A program made the translations under genes and the position numbers. From contig JAEKNQ010000033.1 of assembly GCA_016464825.1 (NCBI GenBank), positions 1 to 64,000 on the forward strand: DNA of 64,000 nt, given 5' to 3'. This DNA is from Candidatus Dormiibacter inghamiae (lineage in GTDB: Bacteria; Chloroflexota; Dormibacteria; Dormibacterales; Dormibacteraceae). The notes under the pieces were generated by a model. That model worked only from the letters and a program-made list of their open reading frames with translations. It did no database searches and was not told the DNA's origin. Positions 10,926 to 19,842 of the stretch are shown here, one piece after another. Position 1 is the first letter of the stretch; the number at the start of each line of letters is the position of its first letter.

Positions 10926-11232
10926 CTTGTCGGGGTCTCCTTTACCTCCAGCCAGAGATTCGTCATCTCGCAGGATGGGGCCAAACCTCGACCGTTTCAA
11001 TGGGCGCTGTCTCCCGGCTCGGGCGCGCTGTCCCGCTGCGGTATAAGCGGCTCGTCCTAACCGGCGCACGGCGCCGGGCACCGGCTCACGTGACCAGCTC
11101 GACGTCAGGCAGGCAAGTCCGGCTGAACGTCATTACGTCGACTCAATCGTCGCCCACGGCGGACCGACTCAGTTCGTTTTGGCCGCAAGCTGAGAACCTG
11201 GGTCGGCCGTCTGCGTGCCCGGCCACCGCTGT
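10926..11232. other. Intergenic region upstream of the secreted protein gene
   Basis: This stretch of about 307 nt has no convincing gene. A TTATAC hexamer on the minus strand (11046-11041) could be the -10 of the gene at 10925, giving a leader of about 110 nt. Within the region is a GC-rich hairpin, CCGGCGC-ACG-GCGCCGG (11061-11077). I could not match it to a known riboswitch. Confidence 0.35.
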
Positions 11233-11400
11233 TCAGTTGTAGCAGCGCACCAGCTGCACCATCACTGACTCCTGGGCGAAGGCCGCCTGGGGTCGCTCGC
11301 CGGCCTGAACCCGCTCGGCCGCCCGACGGCACGCAGCTTCGTCCAGCTCCCCAAAACTCCTGCGCAGCTGGTCGTAAGTCTCTCGTTCCTGTTCCATCAT
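11233..11400 (-). CDS. Small hypothetical protein, 55 aa
   Basis: ATG 11400 is preceded by AGAGG at a suitable distance. The product is a small charged helical protein containing ETYDQLRRSFGELDEA and ending VQLVRCYN. It lies just downstream of a strong terminator hairpin and a 26-codon leader frame on the same strand, so its expression may depend on read-through. No family is recognised. Confidence 0.45.
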   Translation of the reverse strand: MMEQERETYDQLRRSFGELDEAACRRAAERVQAGERPQAAFAQESVMVQLVRCYN

Positions 11401-11424
11401 GTTTACCTCTGATCCTGACAACAA

Positions 11425-11458
11425 AGAACCCCGCCCCAGTCAACTGAGGCGGGGTTCT
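11425..11458 (-). terminator. Strong hairpin terminator or attenuator
   Basis: AGAACCCCGCC (11425-11435) pairs perfectly with 11448-11458, and the loop holds a further CAGT/ACTG pairing. Read on the minus strand the stem is followed by TTCTTTGTTGT, a usable though imperfect U-rich tract. It lies between the 26-codon leader frame and the 55-residue gene. Confidence 0.7.
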
Positions 11459-11468
11459 CGGGGCGCTC

Positions 11469-11549
11469 CTAGGGCACCGGCAAACCCGCCTTACCAATGA
11501 GGCGCCCAAGCCGGAGCTCCAAGATCAGTGAGCTGCGAGAGCCTGCCAT
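11469..11549 (-). CDS. Putative 26-residue leader peptide or microprotein (leaderless)
   Basis: The frame ATG 11549 to TAG 11469 has a TAACCT hexamer (11563-11558) ending 8 nt before the ATG. The peptide begins MAGSRSSLILELRLGR and is rich in Leu and Arg. Its stop codon lies 10 nt before the terminator stem, the arrangement of an attenuator leader. It could also be a short membrane-active peptide, or chance. It is divergent from the PucR gene. Confidence 0.4.
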   Translation of the reverse strand: MAGSRSSLILELRLGRLIGKAGLPVP

Positions 11550-11632
11550 CACACTCCAGGTTAAGACTGCGCGGACGGCCCGGCTAGGCAGCGGTTGACA
11601 ATCTGCATCGTCGGGCTTTGTGTGGCGAACAC

Positions 11633-11638
11633 CATAAT
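11633..11638 (+). promoter_or_regulatory. -10 hexamer CATAAT for the PucR gene
   Basis: CATAAT ends 7 nt before ATG 11646 and sets the start there rather than at TTG 11595. Confidence 0.5.
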
Positions 11639-11645
11639 TAGTGAC

Positions 11646-13445
11646 ATGGCCGACTCTGCCCGCGCCCCTGAGCCTGGCGAGGAGCCGCGGATTCCGCCCC
11701 CCACCCTCCGCCAGGCCATGCAGTTCGACGGCCTCTCCCGGGCGGTCTTGGTCGCCGGCGGCGCCGGGCTCGACAGGTCGATCGAGTGGGTCCGCATGAT
11801 GGAGACACCAGAGACAGAGGACCGGTTGCGCGCGCACGACCTGCTGCTGACCACAGGTTTCCGTCTCCAGGAAGACGTCGACGCGCTGACGCGCCTTCTC
11901 AGCAAGATCGCCGCGGCGGGGGGCTCAGGCCTCGTCGTGAAGCTGGGCCGCTCCCTGACTCAGCTGCCGCCCGAGATGGTCAGGGAGGCGGACCACCTCG
12001 GCATCCCCCTCTTGACTGTCGGAGAGGAGGTGGCTTGGGCAGACCTGATGGAGCCGCTGTTGGAGCGCATCATCAACGCCGAGCACTGGCGGCTGAAGCG
12101 CTCGCTCGATATCCATCGCCGCTTCACCGAGCTGCTCCTCGACGGCAAGGGCGTGAGTGAGATCTGCCGCACGTTGGCGGAACTGCTGGGCAGCCCGGTC
12201 TCGGTCGAGGACGCCTCCTTCCATCTGCTGGCTCACGCCGGTGGCAGCGTTGACGCTCACCGGCGGGAGACCATCCACCACCACGGCACCCCGCCCAGGG
12301 TGCTTTACGACCCTGAGATCCAAAGCGTCCTCCGCCAAGTCGCCGAGCACAGGCATCCCATGAAGGTGCCGGCCTTCCCCCATCTGGGTATGCAGCGGCC
12401 GCGCATCATCGCGCCAATCATGGCCGCCCGCGAACTGCTGGGTGTCATCTCCATCTTGGACCAGCCGCCCGACAACGAGGAACTCGCTTATATGGCCGTT
12501 GAGCAGGCGGCTCTCGTCACGGCTTTCGCCCTGACCAAGGAGCGAGAGGTAGCGGAGGCTGAAGAGCACGTGCGGGGCGAGTTCGTCGACGACTTGATCC
12601 ACGGCACTTATGGCGACGAGTCGGCCGCCCAGCGGCGTTCCCGGCACTTGCGCTACCCGCTGCTGGGGCGCCATGTCGTGCTGGTCACTGATGTCGACGA
12701 CTTTCGGGGCTTCCTGCGCAACCGGAACCTGACTGAGGAGTCGATCCAGGCGGTGAAGCGCGAGCTGTATCGGCGCGTCTCAGGAGTTGTGCGCGGTTCT
12801 CATCCCCGCGCTCTCCTCCAAGCCCGCTCCGACAGCGTCGTCGCGCTGATTCCGCTCGGCCCGGAACCCGGCGACCCGCAGGCTCGCCTGCGCGCCCTGG
12901 CGGTCCAGGTCCGGGAGGCGCTCGGCGACTGGCGCCCAGGTTTTACTGTCTCGGTCGGTTACTCGGCGGCGGTCGAGGCCCCGGCCGGTGTCGCTACAGC
13001 TCACCGGGAGGTGCGAGCCGTGATGGACACCCTTGCCCGCTTCCGGCGCTGGGCGCAGATAGTGGCAGTCCCGGAGCTGGGATTGACGGGGCTCTTGGCA
13101 GGAGTCAGCCCTGACCGCCTGGTGGAGTTCTCCCAACGCTATCTCGGCACGCTGGTCGAGTACGACGAGGAACGGGGCGCCGACCTGGTGGCGACGCTCA
13201 AGGCGTACCTGGAGCAAGGTGAGCAGCAGGCAGCGGCCCGCCGGCTCCGGATCCACACGAACACGCTCCGCTACCGGTTGGAGCGGATCCGTGAGATCAC
13301 CGGCTCCTCTCTGGAGGATCCGGAGATCAGGCTCAACCTCACAGTGGCGCTGCGGGTGCACAGCTTGCTCGGCGACGGCAGGGAACGGCGGAGGAGAGAG
13401 GGTCCGCAGGCCTCGCCTGCTGCAGCCCCAGCGCGTCCTGCTTGA
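11646..13445 (+). CDS. PucR/CdaR-family transcriptional regulator
   Basis: The 599-residue regulator has an N-terminal PucR domain (about residues 15-140, from TLRQAMQFDGLSRAVLV), a central GAF-like/GGDEF-like CdaR part and a C-terminal PucR-type helix-turn-helix (AARRLRIHTNTLRYRLERI, about 545-565). Relatives activate purine, amino-acid or other catabolic operons on sensing a metabolite. No catabolic operon adjoins it: downstream lies an EamA transporter with a gap of about 126 nt. The target is therefore unknown, though that transporter is a candidate. Confidence 0.9.
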   Translation: MADSARAPEPGEEPRIPPPTLRQAMQFDGLSRAVLVAGGAGLDRSIEWVRMMETPETEDRLRAHDLLLTTGFRLQEDVDALTRLLSKIAAAGGSGLVVKLGRSLTQLPPEMVREADHLGIPLLTVGEEVAWADLMEPLLERIINAEHWRLKRSLDIHRRFTELLLDGKGVSEICRTLAELLGSPVSVEDASFHLLAHAGGSVDAHRRETIHHHGTPPRVLYDPEIQSVLRQVAEHRHPMKVPAFPHLGMQRPRIIAPIMAARELLGVISILDQPPDNEELAYMAVEQAALVTAFALTKEREVAEAEEHVRGEFVDDLIHGTYGDESAAQRRSRHLRYPLLGRHVVLVTDVDDFRGFLRNRNLTEESIQAVKRELYRRVSGVVRGSHPRALLQARSDSVVALIPLGPEPGDPQARLRALAVQVREALGDWRPGFTVSVGYSAAVEAPAGVATAHREVRAVMDTLARFRRWAQIVAVPELGLTGLLAGVSPDRLVEFSQRYLGTLVEYDEERGADLVATLKAYLEQGEQQAAARRLRIHTNTLRYRLERIREITGSSLEDPEIRLNLTVALRVHSLLGDGRERRRREGPQASPAAAPARPA

Positions 13446-13571
13446 GGTTTTGCGCTGCCCGAAACGGCTGGTCGAGTGAGATCGCTGCTGCCACTAGATT
13501 GCGGATTTGGGTACGGGCCGGGATGAACCGGACCACTCAAACGTGGCGGCCAGCCGCGGCCGCCGGCTGAC

Positions 13572-14477
13572 TTGGGCAGCGGGGCGCAGACCACCGCCCG
13601 CCCTGGCCTCTCGCTGCTAGAGGCGACTCTTCTGCTGCTGATCGCACCTATCCTCTTCGGCACGACGGGCACCGCCCAGGCCCTGTCCGGAGCCCAGGCG
13701 GCGCCCCTCGCGGTGGGCGCGCTTCGCATAGCCGTCGGGGGTCTCGCCCTGCTACTCTTCGCCCTGGTCAGCGGGGGCCCACGGCCACTGCTTCAGGTTC
13801 TCTTTGGCCGGCCGCTGACTGCAACAGTGGCGGCGGTCAGCGTAGCCGCCTATCAGCTGTTCTTCTTCTCCGCAGTGGCGACCACTGGCGTGGCTCTCGG
13901 CACGGTGGTCGCCATCGGCTCCGGCCCTGTGTTCGCCGGGCTGTTGGGCCTTCTCATCGGCGAACGTCCCGGCCTGCGCTGGGCGGCCGCCACAGCGCTC
14001 GCCCTTGCGGGCGTGCTGGCTCTGCTCGGGCCGGGCGCGCGGGCGGTGCCGGCCGGCGTCGCCACCGCCCTCGGCGCCGGCCTGGCCTACGCCTGCTTCA
14101 CAGTCAGCGCGCGGCGACTGCTGCGAGCGGGGCACCCGAGCGGAGCTGTGGTTGCCGCGAGCTTCGGCCTCGGCGCACTGTTGCTGGTGCCGTTCTGGCT
14201 GGGCCAGAACCTGCAGCGACTTGCCGGGCTGCCCGGGTTGCTACTGATCGGCTGGTTGGGGTTCATCACGACGGCTCTCGCGTACCTGCTCTTCGGACGC
14301 GGCCTTCGCGCGGTCCCCGCAGCCCGTGCCACTACGCTCGGCCTGGCGGAGCCTCTGACCGCCGCGACGCTGGGGCTGCTGCTGCTTCATGAGCGCCCCA
14401 CGCCGATCGGCTGGCTGGGCGGGGCGTTGATTGCCGCCGGTCTGCTCGTCCAAGCGCTGCCGAGCGGCAGGCGTTGA
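13572..14477 (+). CDS. EamA/DMT-superfamily transporter
   Basis: The 301-residue protein has ten predicted membrane helices in two EamA repeats. The first repeat includes LRIAVGGLALLLFALVSGG and ends GERPGLRWAAATALALAG. The second ends with GLAEPLTAATLGLLLLHERP. These proteins export or import metabolites, amino acids or drugs; the substrate is not predictable. The TTG 13572 start is the first in frame and has no clear ribosome-binding site. It follows the PucR regulator on the same strand. Confidence 0.88.
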   Translation: MGSGAQTTARPGLSLLEATLLLLIAPILFGTTGTAQALSGAQAAPLAVGALRIAVGGLALLLFALVSGGPRPLLQVLFGRPLTATVAAVSVAAYQLFFFSAVATTGVALGTVVAIGSGPVFAGLLGLLIGERPGLRWAAATALALAGVLALLGPGARAVPAGVATALGAGLAYACFTVSARRLLRAGHPSGAVVAASFGLGALLLVPFWLGQNLQRLAGLPGLLLIGWLGFITTALAYLLFGRGLRAVPAARATTLGLAEPLTAATLGLLLLHERPTPIGWLGGALIAAGLLVQALPSGRR

Positions 14478-14715
14478 CCAATCGGCCAGCATGGGATTGC
14501 GAACTGGCACGTGCGGCAGCCGCAGGCTGCAGCGTCTCACCCCCGCCATCCCAACGGTGACGGCCGTTCAGCCGGCTCGCGTCGCTCTGAAGGTGACCGG
14601 CTGAGCAAGCTGACAGCCATCTGAGTCGAACCTGTGGTCCGAACACCATAGATCGGGGCAGACCTTGGCCCCTGGCCACGACCGCCTCGGCCCGACGTTC
14701 CTTAGCCTCGACGCG

Positions 14716-17700
14716 ATGGCCTCTGCCTCTGCGCCCTCGCGCGCCCACTGGCCCGGTGATCTGCGCGCCGATCGAGCAGCCTGCGGCATGGGCTTCGTCG
14801 CGACCCCCGGGGCCCCGCCCAGCCATCGTGTTGTCACCCTCGGAACAGGTGCCCTGGCGAGCCTGGCCCACCGCGGCGGCCTCGACGCCGATGGCAAGAG
14901 TGGCGACGGCGCCGGCCTCCTGATCCAGATCCCTCGCCGCCTCTTCCCTGCCGACACGGCAGTCGCTGTGCTCTTCGATTGGGACGAGCGAGCGCGCGCA
15001 ACGCTTGCCCAAGGGCTCGCCAAGGAAGGTTTGGGAGTGGTCGACTGGCGCTCGGTGCCGATCGATCTCGAGAGCTTGGGCAGCCGAGCGCGCGCAACAG
15101 TGCCGAAGATCTGGCACGCGGTAGTCACCCGGCCCGACTGCGGCGAAAGCGAGTGGGAAGGGCTGCTCTACCGGGCCCGACGCCTGGCTGAAACGCGCGC
15201 CGCGAAGCAGGGGGTGCGGATGTACATCCCATCCTGCTCCAGCCGCACCATCGTCTACAAGGGCCTGATGGCAGGGACGCATCTGGCCGCCTTCTACCTT
15301 GACCTCCAGGACTCCGCCTCGGAGAGCCAGCTGGCGGTCTTCCACCAGCGATATTCGACCAACACGCTAGCCGACTGGCGGCTGGCTCAGCCGTTCCGTT
15401 TGCTGGCCCACAACGGCGAGATCAACACCATCACAGCCAATCGAGCCTTCATGCGCGCTCGCCAGGCGGAACTGACTGAGGAGCTGCGACCCGTGGTGGC
15501 TGCAGGCTCCGACTCCTCCGCACTCGACAATGTCCTGGAGCTGCTGGTCCAGCAGGGCTTCGACGCCGCCGAAGCGCTGATGACCCTGGTGCCGGACGGG
15601 TGGGAAGCTCGAGGTGATATGGCGCCCAGGGTGCGCGACTTCTACCGCTTCCAGTCCACTCGATTCGAGCCTTGGGATGGCCCGGCAGCGCTGGCTTTTT
15701 CAGACGGCCGGGTGGCCGGTGCTGCGCTCGACCGCAACGGTCTGCGGCCAGTCAGGTATCAGATCACGCGCAGCGGACTGGTGGTCGCGGCCTCGGAGGC
15801 CGGGGTGGTGCCGCTCGAACCCGCCGACGTCATCGAGCGCGGTCGCCTCGGGCCGGGCCAGCTCCTCCTCGTCGACGTCCGCGATGGCACTGTCAACCGC
15901 GACGCCGAGGCGAAGAGCCTCGTCGCCTCGCGGCAGGATTACGGACTGCTGGCCGACCGGGTGCTGGTGCCGATCGAGCGCCGTCATCGCGACGTCGAAA
16001 CGCCTCACGATCTGGTGCGTCAGCAGCTGCTGCATGGTTGGGGCGCGGAGGACGTCAAGATGGTGGTCCAGGTCATGGCGGCGACCGGCCAGGACCCCGT
16101 TTACTCGATGGGCGACGACACTCCGATCTCGCCGCTCGGTCGTACGCCCCGCCGGGTCAGCCACCGCCTCCGGCAGCGCTTCGCCCAGGTCACCAACCCG
16201 GCGATCGACTCGCTCCGGGAGCGCTCGGTCATGTCGCTGCGGGTGATCCTCGGCGCTCGGGGCCGAACTCTGTTGCCCGGCAACATCGCCGGCGACGAGC
16301 TCCGCCTTCGCCATCATCCGGCGATCAGCGCCAAAGGCCATCCGCTGCTGGAGTTGGAGTCGCCGGTGTTGGGCGCCGGCGAACTCGCCCGCGTACTCGA
16401 CTCGGCACTTGTACTGGACGCGACCATTAGTCCCGGCGAGTCGCTGCGCGATGCGCTGCTCCGCCTCTGCGACCAGGCCGAACACGCGCCTGACGGCATC
16501 CTGACCCTGAGCGATCGGAACGCGGGGCCCGATCGGCTGCCCATTCCTTCCCCGCTCGCCGCCGGCGCCGTTCACGAGCGGTTGCTGGCATCTGGTCAGC
16601 GTCTCCAGAAGGACCTCGTGAGCGTCGCCGGGGATGTCATAGACGTGCACGACCTCGCCTGCCTCATCACAGTCGGGGCTAGTGCTGTGCATCCCTATCT
16701 TGGCTTTGCCACCGCCGACACCGGTGAGGGCGAGGCGGGCCAGGTGCAGTACAGGCATGCACTCGAGCACGGCCTGCTGAAGGTGATGGCGAAGATGGGC
16801 ATCAGCTGCGTGGCCTCCTACCGCGGGGCGCAGGTTTTGGAGGCGCTGGGGCTCGGGGCCGAGGTGATGCAGCTCTGCCTGTGCGGGGTGCCGTCGCGGC
16901 TCGGCGGCGACGACCTCGCTTCCCTGCAAACGCAACTGGAGGCCTGGAGCCGGTCGGCCTGGGGAGGCGACGCCGTAGCGGCGGGCAAGGACGCGCTGCC
17001 CGACTACGGCCGCGTCCGCTTCCGGAAGACTGGCGAATTCCACGCTTACAACCCACAGGCCGTGCGGGCGGCGCAGAAGGCGGCTGAAACCGGCGACCAA
17101 GAGCAGTACCTTCGCTGGCGGGAGCTGTCCACCATGGGTCCCCCGCAGGACGTGCGCGACCTGCTCAAGATCCGGCGGCCGAGTCACGCTGTGCCGCTGG
17201 AGCAAGTGGAGCCGGCCAGCGAGATACGCAAGCGCTTCATCTCGACTGCCATGTCCCTGGGCGCCCTCTCACCCGAGGCGCACGCTGCGCTCGCTGAGGC
17301 GATGAACCAGATGGGCGCCCGCTCCAATTCCGGTGAGGGTGGCGAGGAGCCGGCTTACTACTCTGACCCCGAGCCGGTTCGCGACAATCGAATCAAGCAG
17401 ATCGCCTCAGCTCGCTTCGGGGTGACGCCCGCCTACCTGCGCCGGGCTCAGGAGATCGAGATCAAGATCGCCCAGGGCTCGAAGCCGGGGGAGGGTGGCC
17501 AGTTGCCCAGCCTGAAGGTGACTGAGCTGATCGCCCGTCTGCGCCATGCTCAACCTGGCCAGCAGCTGATCTCACCCCCGCCGCACCACGACATCTACTC
17601 GATCGAAGACCTGGCGCAGCTGATCCTGGACCTGAAGACCGTGAACCCTCGGGCCCGGATCGGCGTCAAGCTGGTCAGCGAAGCGGGGGTGGGGACCATT

Positions 17701-19038
17701 GCTGCGGGTGTGGCCAAAGCCCGGGCCGACTACGTGCTGATCAGCGGCCACAACGGGGGCACCGGAGCGTCGCCGCTCTCCTCCATCAAGGGCGCCGGCT
17801 CGCCCTGGGAGCTGGGCCTGGCCGAGACGCAGCAGGTGCTGGTCGCCCACGACCTGCGGCGGCGCCTGAGCGTCAGGACCGACGGCGGCCTGAAGAGCGG
17901 CCGGGACGTAGTGATCGCCGCCCTGCTGGGCGCCGAGGAATTCGGCTTTGGCACAGGCGTACTGGTAGCGCTGGGCTGCGACATGGCCCGTCAGTGTCAC
18001 CTCAACACCTGCCCCACAGGCATCGCCACCCAGCGGGAGGATCTGCGCGCCAAGTTCACCGGCCGGCCCGAGCACGTGATCAACTACCTGACACTGATTG
18101 CGGAAGAGGCCCGCGAGTATCTGGCTCAGGCAGGTGCTCGCTCGATTGACGAAGTGGTGGGTCGGGTGGAACTGCTCCAACCGAGCGGGCAGCGACCCGA
18201 CCTGGATGTGAGGTTCCTGCTTCAGGCCCCGGCCGATCCGGCCGCACCCCGGCGGCGGCTCTGGCGACGCAACGGCGAGCCACCCGCTGCGGCGCCCAGC
18301 AGCGGTCGGATTCAGAACTGCGATCGCACTGTGGGCGCTGATCTCAGCCCCGGTCAGCGCCGCGCCTACCGGGGGAGCGCGGGCCAGAGCTTCGGCGCCT
18401 TCTTGGATCGAGACGTCGAGCTAGCGCTGGAAGGCGAGACCAACGACTATGTGGGCAAGGGCATGGGCGGCGGAGTCATAGCCATCCGTCCCTTTGCCGA
18501 AGATGCCAGCGTGGATCCGGTGCTGGCCGGCAACACGTGCCTCTACGGCGCCACCGGCGGCCGGCTCTTCCTGGCCGGCCGGGCGGGGGAGCGTTTCGGC
18601 GTCCGGAACTCGGGTGCCACCGCAGTCCTGGAAGGTGCCGGCGACCATTTCTGCGAGTACATGACGGGCGGCGTGGTGGTCGCTCTGGGAGCTGTCGGCT
18701 GGAACGTCGGCGCAGGCATGACGGGCGGCGTGGCCTACATCCGGGAGTGGGCCCAGCACAATCCCGACAGCGTGACTGTGAGGCCCGTGCCGCCCGCCGA
18801 CTTGCCCGCCCTGAAAGCGCTCGTCGACGAGCATCGTCAGCGCACTGGCAGCGCCAGGGCAGCTGCGCTGTTGGCGGACTGGGAGGCGGCGGCGGCCGGC
18901 TTCAAGCAGGTGGTGCCGCTGACAACCTTGGCTTCAATCCCCGCCGAGCCGGCCGCCGGAGCGGCTTCTGGCCCAGCTGCGGCCGCAGTCGCCGAGCCGG
19001 CGAGGGGCGAGCCGGCAAAGGCAGCACGGCCCAGCTAA
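14716..19038 (+). CDS. gltB: Glutamate synthase, large (alpha) subunit
   Basis: It transfers the glutamine amide to 2-oxoglutarate. From ATG 14716 (1440 residues; TTG 14665 is an alternative) the order is propeptide, Cys23 nucleophile of the class II amidotransferase (CGMGFVA), central domain, FMN-binding synthase domain and C-terminal GXGXG beta-helix (about 1190-1380). The [3Fe-4S] ligands are Cys1088, Cys1094 and Cys1099, the canonical spacing. Residue identity throughout is typical. No small subunit gltD follows (next is an alkD-like gene), so the electron-donor subunit must lie elsewhere, or ferredoxin serves. I see nothing certain in the 238 nt before it. Confidence 0.96.
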   Translation: MASASAPSRAHWPGDLRADRAACGMGFVATPGAPPSHRVVTLGTGALASLAHRGGLDADGKSGDGAGLLIQIPRRLFPADTAVAVLFDWDERARATLAQGLAKEGLGVVDWRSVPIDLESLGSRARATVPKIWHAVVTRPDCGESEWEGLLYRARRLAETRAAKQGVRMYIPSCSSRTIVYKGLMAGTHLAAFYLDLQDSASESQLAVFHQRYSTNTLADWRLAQPFRLLAHNGEINTITANRAFMRARQAELTEELRPVVAAGSDSSALDNVLELLVQQGFDAAEALMTLVPDGWEARGDMAPRVRDFYRFQSTRFEPWDGPAALAFSDGRVAGAALDRNGLRPVRYQITRSGLVVAASEAGVVPLEPADVIERGRLGPGQLLLVDVRDGTVNRDAEAKSLVASRQDYGLLADRVLVPIERRHRDVETPHDLVRQQLLHGWGAEDVKMVVQVMAATGQDPVYSMGDDTPISPLGRTPRRVSHRLRQRFAQVTNPAIDSLRERSVMSLRVILGARGRTLLPGNIAGDELRLRHHPAISAKGHPLLELESPVLGAGELARVLDSALVLDATISPGESLRDALLRLCDQAEHAPDGILTLSDRNAGPDRLPIPSPLAAGAVHERLLASGQRLQKDLVSVAGDVIDVHDLACLITVGASAVHPYLGFATADTGEGEAGQVQYRHALEHGLLKVMAKMGISCVASYRGAQVLEALGLGAEVMQLCLCGVPSRLGGDDLASLQTQLEAWSRSAWGGDAVAAGKDALPDYGRVRFRKTGEFHAYNPQAVRAAQKAAETGDQEQYLRWRELSTMGPPQDVRDLLKIRRPSHAVPLEQVEPASEIRKRFISTAMSLGALSPEAHAALAEAMNQMGARSNSGEGGEEPAYYSDPEPVRDNRIKQIASARFGVTPAYLRRAQEIEIKIAQGSKPGEGGQLPSLKVTELIARLRHAQPGQQLISPPPHHDIYSIEDLAQLILDLKTVNPRARIGVKLVSEAGVGTIAAGVAKARADYVLISGHNGGTGASPLSSIKGAGSPWELGLAETQQVLVAHDLRRRLSVRTDGGLKSGRDVVIAALLGAEEFGFGTGVLVALGCDMARQCHLNTCPTGIATQREDLRAKFTGRPEHVINYLTLIAEEAREYLAQAGARSIDEVVGRVELLQPSGQRPDLDVRFLLQAPADPAAPRRRLWRRNGEPPAAAPSSGRIQNCDRTVGADLSPGQRRAYRGSAGQSFGAFLDRDVELALEGETNDYVGKGMGGGVIAIRPFAEDASVDPVLAGNTCLYGATGGRLFLAGRAGERFGVRNSGATAVLEGAGDHFCEYMTGGVVVALGAVGWNVGAGMTGGVAYIREWAQHNPDSVTVRPVPPADLPALKALVDEHRQRTGSARAAALLADWEAAAAGFKQVVPLTTLASIPAEPAAGAASGPAAAAVAEPARGEPAKAARPS

Positions 19039-19095
19039 TCCACTCTTGCGCGTTCTGCGGGTGCGATTGTCTGGTGCGGAGCGTTCGGGCTTTAG

Positions 19096-19842
19096 ATGAA
19101 TGCCGCCTCCTCGGTCAGAGCCGACATCGAAGCCCTGCACAACGCTGAAACCGCGGCTTTCTCGCAGCGCTTCTTTCGTACTGAGGCCGGTGGCTATGGT
19201 GAAGGCGATCGCTTTCTAGGAGTTCGCGTCCCGCTGATCCGACGGGTGGTGCGCAAGTACTACCAAGGCCTGTCGATTCGTGACATCAGGACACTGCTGT
19301 CCAGCCAATGGCATGAAGTACGGCTGGCGGGGGCCTTGGCGATCGCCGCCCAGTATTCCAAAGCAGGCGAGGGTCTGCAGCGAGCGCTCTTCGAGCTGTA
19401 TGTGGATCAGCTTGGGGTAGGCCTGAACAGCTGGGACATCATCGATGTGACGGCGCCAACTGTGCTAGGCGCGTACGTCGCCCGGCATGACGGGGACCGG
19501 CTCGAGCACCTGGCTGCTGGCGGCTTATGGCAGAAGCGGGCGGCGCTCGTGGCCACCTTGTACTTCTTGCGCCGAGGCGAGCCTGGCCACACGCAGCGGC
19601 TCGCCGAAGCAATGGTCAGCGAAGAGGACGATCTCCTCCAGAAGGCCGTGGGCTGGGTGTTGCGCGAGATGGGCAAGGTGGACGCGAGGTTGCTGGAGCA
19701 CTTCCTGCGCGAACACGCGCCGACGATGCCGCGGACCATGCTCCGCTACGCAATTGAGCGATTGCCTGAAGACCAGCGCCGGCAATACCTGTCGGTGCGG
19801 CCTCGAACCAAACGGCGGATGTCCGCGCGCCGACCAGCTTAG
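19096..19842 (+). CDS. AlkD-like DNA alkylation repair protein (HEAT-like repeats)
   Basis: The 248-residue all-helical protein shows the AlkD family pattern: FLGVRVPLIRRVVRKYYQ near residue 42, EVRLAGALAIA near 78, NSWDIIDVTAP near 110 and WQKRAALVATLYFLRRG near 145. These match the HEAT-like helices that embrace alkylated DNA. AlkD excises bulky or cationic N3/N7-alkylpurines without base flipping; D in NSWDIID is the catalytic-acid position. It ends 4 nt into the convergent glycosyltransferase gene. Confidence 0.9.
   Translation: MNAASSVRADIEALHNAETAAFSQRFFRTEAGGYGEGDRFLGVRVPLIRRVVRKYYQGLSIRDIRTLLSSQWHEVRLAGALAIAAQYSKAGEGLQRALFELYVDQLGVGLNSWDIIDVTAPTVLGAYVARHDGDRLEHLAAGGLWQKRAALVATLYFLRRGEPGHTQRLAEAMVSEEDDLLQKAVGWVLREMGKVDARLLEHFLREHAPTMPRTMLRYAIERLPEDQRRQYLSVRPRTKRRMSARRPA

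Noticed and set aside
11459-11510. tRNA-like look of the minus strand (GGGCGCC ... TTGGTAAGGC ... GCGCCC)
   Set aside because: It is only about 48 nt, lacks a TTCRANY T-loop and a proper anticodon arm. It is better explained as the 3' part of the 26-codon frame before a terminator.
11595-11600. TTGACA as -35 for the PucR gene
   Set aside because: It is 32 nt from the CATAAT box, too far for a sigma-70-type pair.
14493-14606. 37-codon frame upstream of gltB as a leader peptide
   Set aside because: It is not enriched in Glu or Gln codons, has no terminator stem after it and no clear -10 box.
15700-17205. Open frame of 501 codons on the minus strand inside gltB
   Set aside because: The overlapping gltB is fully conserved on the other strand. 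The frame has no motif and no promoter-like signal.
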